Part shown: piece by piece, positions 57,592-64,000 of the stretch | Position numbering within the stretch: the stretch's first letter is position 1 | How the letters are laid out: each line of letters opens with the position of its first letter | Source: Congeria kusceri | Lineage: Eukaryota > Mollusca > Bivalvia > Myida > Dreissenidae | Direction: 5' to 3' | DNA length: 64,000 nt | Assembly (NCBI GenBank): GCA_027627225.1 | Contig: JAPFQT010000040.1 | Location: 558,001 to 622,000, forward strand | Notes under the pieces: model-generated | The model's database searches: none | Told to the model about the DNA's origin: nothing | What the model saw: the letters and a program-made list of their open reading frames with translations, nothing else | Position numbers and translations under genes: made by a program

Positions 57592-57684
57592 TTCACGGTT
57601 TCCTCGTGCACATTGTAATGTATCGATCGATGCTGAAAACTGACGCTGAGTGTACATGTACACTGTGCACGAGGAAACCGTGAA
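57592..57684. repeat. Perfect 21-bp inverted repeat
   Basis: Left arm 57592-57612 (TTCACGGTTTCCTCGTGCAC plus A) and right arm 57664-57684 are exact reverse complements separated by 51 nt. Isolated in otherwise unremarkable sequence; not part of any repeat family I recognise here. Confidence 0.9.
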
Positions 57685-57799
57685 TTCCATGGCAGTCTCT
57701 CACGAAAACCAGCACTTTGAATCGTTCTATATAACTAGATGTCGCGTCACAGACACAGCCCAAGAGGTACATTATAATGATTTAGCAAGAATGTTGTAT

Positions 57800-58080
57800 T
57801 AGGCCGTTTTTCCATATGTCTTCATCGGCAAGCGTATCCGTACCCGCATTATTATTATCCGGAAGGCGCTGCAAATATTTTATCGCAGTATGCGAAAACA
57901 TTCACAGGTGGTGGATTTGAACTAAATAAAGCATCCAGCAGTTATATTTACAGCCTCAGTCAATACACAATCAAAGGGTACCTGATGAGTCTAATGTTGC
58001 GTTATTCAGGTGTCTATAGACTATTTCTGTTACTTCTCCAATATTTTATGTATAACAACATTTCGATTAACATGCTATGG
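57800..58080. repeat. Diverged repeat shared with 25840-26235
   Basis: GTGGTGGATTTGAACTAAAT, AAAGCATCCAGCAGTTATAT and TTTTATGTATAACA correspond in order to the earlier copy. Confidence 0.5.
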
Positions 58081-58394
58081 CATTTTCTCAAAACTACACT
58101 AAGAGTACCATGGATAAGTTCATTAAATTGTACCTCCGTTGTAGCTTAACTATCACATAATACTATAACAGAATAGCTGTATACGTTTGGTAGGCAGAGA
58201 CTGATTTGTCCACCCCTTCTAATTCCAAATAATGTAATATACAGTTGAAGAACGAGTTGCTGTTGCTGGTGCATCATGCTGGATATGAAATAAACAAAAC
58301 TTCCAGCGATATGCTTTAAAACAATTAAGTAATCAATATAGCATGTGTTTTGAGAGCGATGTATGTGCGCTTAAAAAATGTAGAAAACAAATGA

Positions 58395-58700
58395 CTCCAA
58401 CATGATACTCGCTAATTTATCTATAGACAAAGAACAAAATTATCGTTGTTAAACTACCCAATTAACAACACAAAAAGAAGTCCTGATTCTGAGTGGAGCA
58501 TAGTAAAAACTAGTTCCAATTACAATTTAAAAAATATATGTCAATTCATGTTAGAATCAAAATAATTTTCGCATTATCGTTGTTTATCGGCCACTAAACA
58601 ACTCTTTGTCGTTCTGATGCGTGGCTATTTAAGCACTCGAGCTAACGCCCTTGTGGTTTAACTCCTACGCATCAGAAATGGAAAATTATTTCTTAACTTG
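58395..58700 (+). repeat. Hairpin repeat family H, copy 5 (near full length)
   Basis: ATGATACTCGCTAATTTATC start, CTATAGACAAAGAAC, palindrome, then a long hairpin between GTTCTGATGC (58611) and GCATCAGAA (58669-58677), and the end AAATTATTTCTTAA. Confidence 0.7.
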
Positions 58701-58741
58701 AACATGGACGTATTCTTTTGCTATACTTGCATATTTCATAA

Positions 58742-59562
58742 TTATGCCCCAATCGAAGATTTCTAGGTATATTGGTTTGCTAATGTCGGTCGGTCTGTTG
58801 ATCGGTAGACCAATTTCGTTTCCGATTTTTAAGTCTAACAGTTTTCATCGGAACTTCACAAAACTTCATAAAAATGTTTGTTGGCATAAAATATCGGCCA
58901 AGTTCGATAAAAAGCCAAATCGCCCCAGGAATCGTGGAGTTATAGTCCCTGAATTATCTAAAATTGGCCGTTTAACTGCTTCCGCTCTCTGAGTCCAACA
59001 GTTTTCATCCGATCTTCACCAAACTTCATCAAAATGTTTGCTGTCACAATATCTCGACCAAGTTCGATAACCAGCCGAATCGCCCTAGGAGTTGATGAGT
59101 TATGGCCCTTAAATTATTTAAAATGTTACTTTTTAGCCTTTTCCGTTCTCTAAATCCAACGGTTTTAATCGGATCTTCACCAAACTAGATGAAACTCCTT
59201 GTGGGCATTATATTTCGATCAAGTTCGATAATCGACCAAATCACACCAGGAACAGTGACGTTATGGCCCTTAAATTATTATAAATTAGCCTTTTTGCCGT
59301 TTCCGCTCTGTGGTTCCACCGGTTTTCATCCTATCTTCACCAAATTTGATGCAAACGTTTGAGGGCATAACATCTCAGCTAAGTTCGATGATCAACTAAA
59401 TCGCCTCAGGAACTGCAGAGTTATCGCCCTTGATTTATTCCGTTTTAATAGTTTCTGCTCTTTATGTCCAACTGCTTTTATCCGATCTTCACCAAACTTT
59501 ATATTTTAAATATTGCTTTTAACCTAAGCCGTTAGGGGGCATACCTGTTTTACAAACATTTT
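58742..59562 (+). mobile_element. Pearl/Helentron-like element, four cores
   Basis: Left end TTATGCCCC, GTCGGTCGGTC tract, then cores of about 170 bp ('CCAACAGTTTTCATC', 'CTTCACCAAACTT', 'TTATGGCCCTTAAATTAT'). The right end has GGGGGCAT (59535-59542) and the stem-loop TGTTT-TAC-AAACA (59546-59558), the same loop as the element at 24750. Confidence 0.72.
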
Positions 59563-59630
59563 TTATGTATCTCCCTGAATACGTGATTACAGACATAAAA
59601 GTACTGACATGCACAGAGATATCATTCATA

Positions 59631-59890
59631 GCGGATCCGTGGTCTAGTGGTAAAACACTGGCTTCAAAAAACGAGGCGTCGTAGGTTCAAGCCCACGAGG
59701 TGCAGTGTACCAGGTGCTTCACATCGGGCACTAAAATACCCAGGGTCGCCTCTGGAACGGATCGTCTATTGCATTAACACTATTTTTGTAACCCAAACAA
59801 TAAGTCTTCGAGGCGATCATCATATGGGAGCGAATCTCTGTGCACTCGATACAAAATTGTGTATCACCACACATACACACACAGAAATAA
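59631..59890 (+). mobile_element. tRNA-derived SINE, copy 2
   Basis: A box TGGTCTAGTGG (59640-59650), B box GGTTCAAGCCC (59684-59694), body words CAAGTCTTCGAGG-like (AATAAGTCTTCGAGG), CATATGGGAG and GTGCACTC, and a CA-rich tail. Same family as 14725. No clear target duplication. Confidence 0.75.
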
Positions 59891-60237
59891 CTGATGTTCA
59901 TTTAATAAACTCCATCGGTGTACTTTAAATCCATTTATATCATTGCTTGTGCGCCTGTCGATTGCATTTTATCTAGTTTGAAAGAAGTGAAGCCTATTAT
60001 AAGATGTAACGTATTATAAGAGTGCTATTCAATATTAATAAAATGAAAGCAGTCAAACTGTAATTATAGTGATCGTATTTAAAGTATTGTTTTCGCGACC
60101 AAAATAATGCTGATATACAAGCGAATGCGTAGTCAACAAATTCGATCATAAACACGGGAGACAACTAGGTGTTACTCTGAGACAAACTCCTATCAGCAGT
60201 TGCTTCCCTTATATTAATCGGCACACCGACAATAACC

Positions 60238-60503
60238 AGGGGTCGTATTCCAGAAGCATCTTGAGTGCATCTTATAATACTTTCACTTAAGTTGAAAATG
60301 TTAAACTGTTATATTTTAAGAACTGCGTATAATGTTGTAATTATGATTATGTTTATAAAAACAAACATTAATAGTATATGTGATAATTAATTAACAGTCA
60401 GCACAATGCGCTGTACAAATGAAATAACGAGTTAAATAAAATGTTGGTTTTACGGTTAAGAATAAGATATTATTTAAGATTGTTCTGGAATATGGCCCCA
60501 GGG
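60238..60503. mobile_element. Fold-back MITE, copy 3
   Basis: AGGGGTCGTATTCCAGAA (60238-60255) faces TTCTGGAATATGGCCCCAGG (60483-60502). Related to the copies at 11844 and 53868. Confidence 0.65.
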
Positions 60504-61424
60504 ATGATGTATATAATACATTTCTGATTTTCCAATTCAAAGCCGAATGTAGACGTTGCTGTATGATAAATGGGTCTGTATTGACAGAAAATATATGTTT
60601 GCATGTTTCGATAAATTGACTAGTTTTTGTCAATGTTAACGTTTTTCTATAAATGTTATATAAAGCGTTTTTTTGTAAGTGCGTAACGAGACGGACCTGT
60701 AATAAATCTATGATAATCGTGCAGTCCCTCTTTAACATGCATTCGGCCGCATGAAGCCCAATAATGGCGCGTGAACGGTTGGGGATCTTAACAGCCCTTT
60801 ATGTAAAATACGTAGTAAAAGAAGTAAAATCTTAGTGGTTTTAAAAATGGAAAATGTCTTCGATTTCAATACTTGAAATAACAACTTGCATTTAGTTGCG
60901 ATAACTTCTCTCATTGATCCACCAAATAATATATAAATATTGCATTCTTTGAGGGCGATAGTGCATTTTGTCTACCCGAGGAAATACTGTTGCCCAAGGC
61001 GAAGCCGGGAAACAAACAGTATTTTATTTTCGGCCTTATGAAATTGTTTTAACAAAAACAATTCCGTAATTTAAGTCTCTATAAAATAAGTTAATATTTG
61101 TATAACATAAAGGGCTTTAAGGGTCGTTACTGTCGCTTTGTACTTTGACTTGTATTTCATGAATACCCAATACCTAGCTGCGTATTCATTCCTGCCTCGA
61201 TATCCGGTATATTTTTAATATCCAATCTCAAGGGTATTGGAGGCCAGCTGGATATTCGACCTTGACTCGATATTGAATACCCAATATCCATTACCTAACC
61301 AACTTCACGGACCTGAAATACACAATGACTTTGTTGCTTTGACAGGAATTCAACGATATTTCGGCCGTGAATATCGCATCACACGTCCGGGATATAAATT
61401 AATACTTAGAACGAAATGCACTTG
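60504..61424. other. Mostly unrecognised; one imperfect palindrome
   Basis: GAAATACTGTTGCCC...GGGAAACAAACAGTATTT (60982-61028) is an imperfect hairpin of a kind that looks like a small repeat. No gene supported. Confidence 0.4.
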
Positions 61425-62078
61425 TTATGCCCCCACACAGTAGGAGGCATTAAGAGTTGCACTTGTCCGTCCGTCTGTCCGTCCGTACGTCCCGAAATAG
61501 TTTGTGCTCAACTCCTCTTTAACTGCTGTGCCTATTTCGCTCAAACTTTTACAGCTCAAGAACCTTAATGTGCAGATGATCGTTAAGGATTATATTTTGA
61601 CTGCGATCATTTTGGCAGAATTATGGCCCTTTGTTGTTTTTTTTATACTTTAGAATTTTGTGTGCTCAACCCTTCTTTAACTGCTGGGTCGATTTTGCTA
61701 AAACTTTCACAGCTAAAGATCCTTAATGTGTAGATGATCGTAAATGAATGAACTTTGGCTGCAACCAATTATGGTCCTTTCATTTTTACTCTCTAGAATA
61801 TTTTCCCGAAATTGTGTGAACTCAACTCCTCTTCAACTACTTGGCGGATCTCGCACAAACTTTACAAGCTGAGAAACCTTACCATGTAGGTGATCGTAAA
61901 GAAAGGTATAATGGCTGCAACCAATTATGGCAGAATTATTGCCCTGTGTTGTTGTTTTTTCACTACTAAATTTAAATGAAAATAAATGTGTGAAGGCAAA
62001 AATTAGTGTTGGCGACACGCCCTTTGTCTGTGTCCAAACATGCATCGTGGAGACATCCGTGTCTGTACAACATCTAGT
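61425..62078 (+). mobile_element. Pearl/Helentron-like element, three cores
   Basis: Left hairpin TTATGCCCCCAC...AGGAGGCATTA, then GTCCGTCCGTCTGTCCGTCC. Three cores of about 175 bp ('GTGCTCAAC', 'CTTTAACTGCTG', 'GGCAGAATTAT'). The right side has GTGGAGACAT (complementary to the left end, 8 of 10), a GACA-TCCG-TGTC stem-loop and ACATCTAG. Confidence 0.7.
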
Positions 62079-62129
62079 CTTTAACTAATAAAGAATTTTA
62101 CTTAACTAGTTCGTATAATTAACATATAA

Positions 62130-62460
62130 TTCTAAAATGATACTCGCTGATTTTTCTATAGACAAAGAACAAAAATATTGTTGTTTAACTACCTTATAAA
62201 CAGCGCTAAAAGTAGTCCCAAATCTGAGCGCAACATAGTAAAATGTAGATCTCATTACAGTTGCAAAAATAATTGTCAGATCATGTTAGAATCGAAATTA
62301 TTTTCGCATTATCGTTGTTGTTTGCCAATAAACAACTCTTGGTCGTTCTGATGCGTAGCTATTAAACCACTCGGGTAAGCGCCCTCGTGGTTTAATTCCT
62401 ACGCATCAGAACTCCAAATCGTTGTTTATTGGCCGATACAGAACACTTTTTTTTCAGAGT
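62130..62460 (+). repeat. Hairpin repeat family H, copy 6 (full length)
   Basis: The best copy. A 26-bp hairpin has arms at 62345-62370 and 62387-62412 with a 16-nt loop and two mismatches. Starts ATGATACTCGCTGATTTTTC; ends near TTGGCCGATACAGAACAC. Confidence 0.75.
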
Positions 62461-62664
62461 TCATGTTAGTTAGAAATTAATAATAATGTGCTGCATCATT
62501 TACCGGCAAGTATGTAATTTAATCAAGATGATGATTTCATTTATTGCTACGAAATGTAAAGTATTTAATATATTGTACGAAAGTTTTATAATAACAAAAA
62601 ATAATGATAATGATAATAATTATTATTATTAGGAGTAGTAGTATTGTGTTTTTGTCAACCGGTA

Positions 62665-63651
62665 CTGGCGCAGTACCTAAATCCGCGACATTTTGGGGGT
62701 CTTTTTAAGATATTTTCAAAAGTTGTTTACCGATTGACATAAAAATTCACATAAATCAAGTTAGGTTTAATGTGCATTTACTGGCGTTTTTTTGGGTACA
62801 TTTCAAATACTTGGCAAATGAAAAATATTTATTGAGACTGAAGGCCTAAACAGTGTAAAAAAATGAGCGTGGGAGTGCCTAAATCCGCCACCTCTCTTTA
62901 AAATGCTCAAATTGCTCGAAAATAATATTATTTTATGAATTCTGTATTCAAAGCAATTTCTATTGACTTCTGTTGCCAAAACTCCCACTTTTGTTTCGTT
63001 AAGGTTCATTTTCTAGTGTTTAAAATAAACACGGTGATCCGATGTTGCATGGTGAAAATCGTAGATCAGGAACCGTGGCATGCTTATTTCATATTTTACT
63101 ATTGTTCTTATTTAATTTCCATATTAAGCAGCACGTTGTCGAAACAAGGTTTCCATTTCTTCAAAAACTCATTTGTATTTCTAAAAATAGCTCTGAAACT
63201 GAGGCCCTGCATGCACGTGGGACAAATAATTAGGGTTTTGAGTAGCGAGACATTTGCGCTCTTAATAAGCAGTTCTTTCCGCATTTTATTGTGTGTAATG
63301 CTAATGAATAATGGTTATTTTTATCTTGCACATGCTCACATGCACATAATATTAAAACACAATAATTAAATTTTATCATGAACACCATGCGGGGCCTCAA
63401 CACTGAGCATGCGCAGTATGAAATAAAATCTCCGCATGCAGCTAGTTTGCATGTAGGGGTTATGTACAAACTGAATAAAAGTTTAAAATATTCATTTATG
63501 CAAAAATCAAGATGAAAACTCGTCAGCATTGTTAATAGAAAGTACCTGATTTATCGAGATCAACAAAATAGCAATCGCCGGTAAAAAAAACCCCGCTTAT
63601 TCGGATGGGGTGGCGTATTTAGGCAAGTGGCGGATTTAGGCACTGCGCCAG
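62665..63651. mobile_element. TA-flanked inverted-repeat element with subterminal motifs
   Basis: The ends are CTGGCGCAGTACCTAAATCC (from 62665) and, inverted, CTGGCGCAGTGCCTAAATCC (ending 63651); 24 of the first 26 bases match. TA is present on both sides (62663-62664, 63652-63653). The word GCCTAAATCCGCCAC or a close variant occurs four times, two near each end (62673, 62876; inverted at 63611 and 63628). The 144-codon frame inside (62935-63369) has no transposase features. Confidence 0.78.
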
Positions 63652-63894
63652 TATGTTTGTTTCTTAGTAAGCAACTTTTCGCAAAAAGTTGTGATCGCTT
63701 TTGCATACAATTTTCTGTTAATGTTGAACATGAGCCAATAAACAAATTATTAGATTTTGGTGGTGATCCGGATCACCGTCTGGATCCAGGAATTATTTTA
63801 ACATTTTTAACCATTGCTTAATTAGAGGGAAAAACGTTTAAATGTAAATTATGCTGTGTTAAACATCAAACGTTTGTAAAACATCTTGAATAAT

Positions 63895-63985
63895 TTTTGT
63901 TGTTGCTGTTGTTGTTGAGGATTATCATGATGGTGATGATATTGTTGTTTTTGTTGCTCTTGGTGGTGGTGGTTTTAATCTGCAT
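63895..63985. repeat. GTT/GGT/GAT trinucleotide microsatellite
   Basis: TTGTTGTTGCTGTTGTTGTT followed by GATGATATTG and GGTGGTGGTGG. Confidence 0.8.
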
Positions 63986-64000
63986 TCCATCTGACGTGCT

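Noticed and set aside
59631..59705. Possible functional tRNA gene
   Set aside because: Same SINE family as at 14725; the stems do not pair.
60391..60738. 115-codon minus-strand frame
   Set aside because: It overlaps the fold-back MITE at 60238-60503, so part of it is mobile DNA; no recognisable domain.
62935..63369. 144-codon plus-strand frame inside the TA-flanked element
   Set aside because: No transposase motif, unusual composition rich in Phe, Ile and Ser as expected from AT-rich noncoding DNA.

Overview
The window is eukaryotic, AT-rich, intron-containing DNA, most likely from a bivalve mollusc. The evidence is one spliced TRIM-like gene of the RING-less B-box / coiled-coil / beta-propeller type that is expanded in bivalves, and many dispersed repeats with the architecture of bivalve pearl (Helentron-like) elements: a terminal hairpin, a (GTCC)n tract, and tandem core repeats of about 140-180 bp. 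There is no prokaryotic-style operon, no CRISPR array, no rRNA and no functional tRNA gene.

Genes. The one gene that can be modelled well is on the + strand, with exons at 43242-43576, 45491-46503 and 47474-47823. Phases join cleanly into a 565-residue protein with two B-box-like zinc domains, a coiled coil and a C-terminal NHL-like propeller. A LINE reverse-transcriptase reading frame (20640-22610, +) is intact but lacks its 5' end. A degenerate integrase-core (rve/DDE-like) transposase gene lies on the - strand at 9547-10500. Four short candidate exons (4497-4749 -, 5458-5567 +, 27144-27279 +, 36675-36758 +) have splice signals but no recognised product; the last two are phase-compatible.

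Layout. 1-4.5 kb: pearl/Helentron-like repeats and AT-rich sequence. 8.25-11.0 kb: a 2.76-kb DNA transposon with long inverted ends and a near-perfect 8-bp target duplication. 11.26-11.75 kb: a TTAA-flanked element with an internal tRNA-like promoter. 14.7 kb: a SINE with a perfect 11-bp target duplication. 17.0-17.9 kb: a hAT-like element with a perfect 8-bp duplication. 18.2-20.2 kb: pearl-like arrays. 20.6-22.7 kb: the LINE. 24.5-26.9 kb: an old duplication in which one copy carries a Helentron-like insertion and the other keeps the empty site. 30.4-35.2 kb: pearl-like arrays and a recent 225-bp tandem duplication. 37.05-41.70 kb: a nest of one Helentron-like element inside another, plus a SINE whose tRNA-like head is amplified to 15 tandem 53-bp units. 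43.2-47.8 kb: the TRIM-like gene. 48.2-49.6 kb: two adjacent minisatellites (27 bp and 26 bp). 52.9-53.5 kb: a 24-bp minisatellite open in several frames. 53.9-63.7 kb: fold-back MITEs, a hairpin repeat family, pearl-like elements, a SINE and a TA-flanked inverted-repeat element.

Reading the window as a whole, mobile DNA and its debris account for perhaps half of it. The structural evidence (paralogous empty site, target duplications, subterminal inverted repeats) allows several element boundaries to be placed to the base. Names of host species and element superfamilies are inference; no database search was possible.
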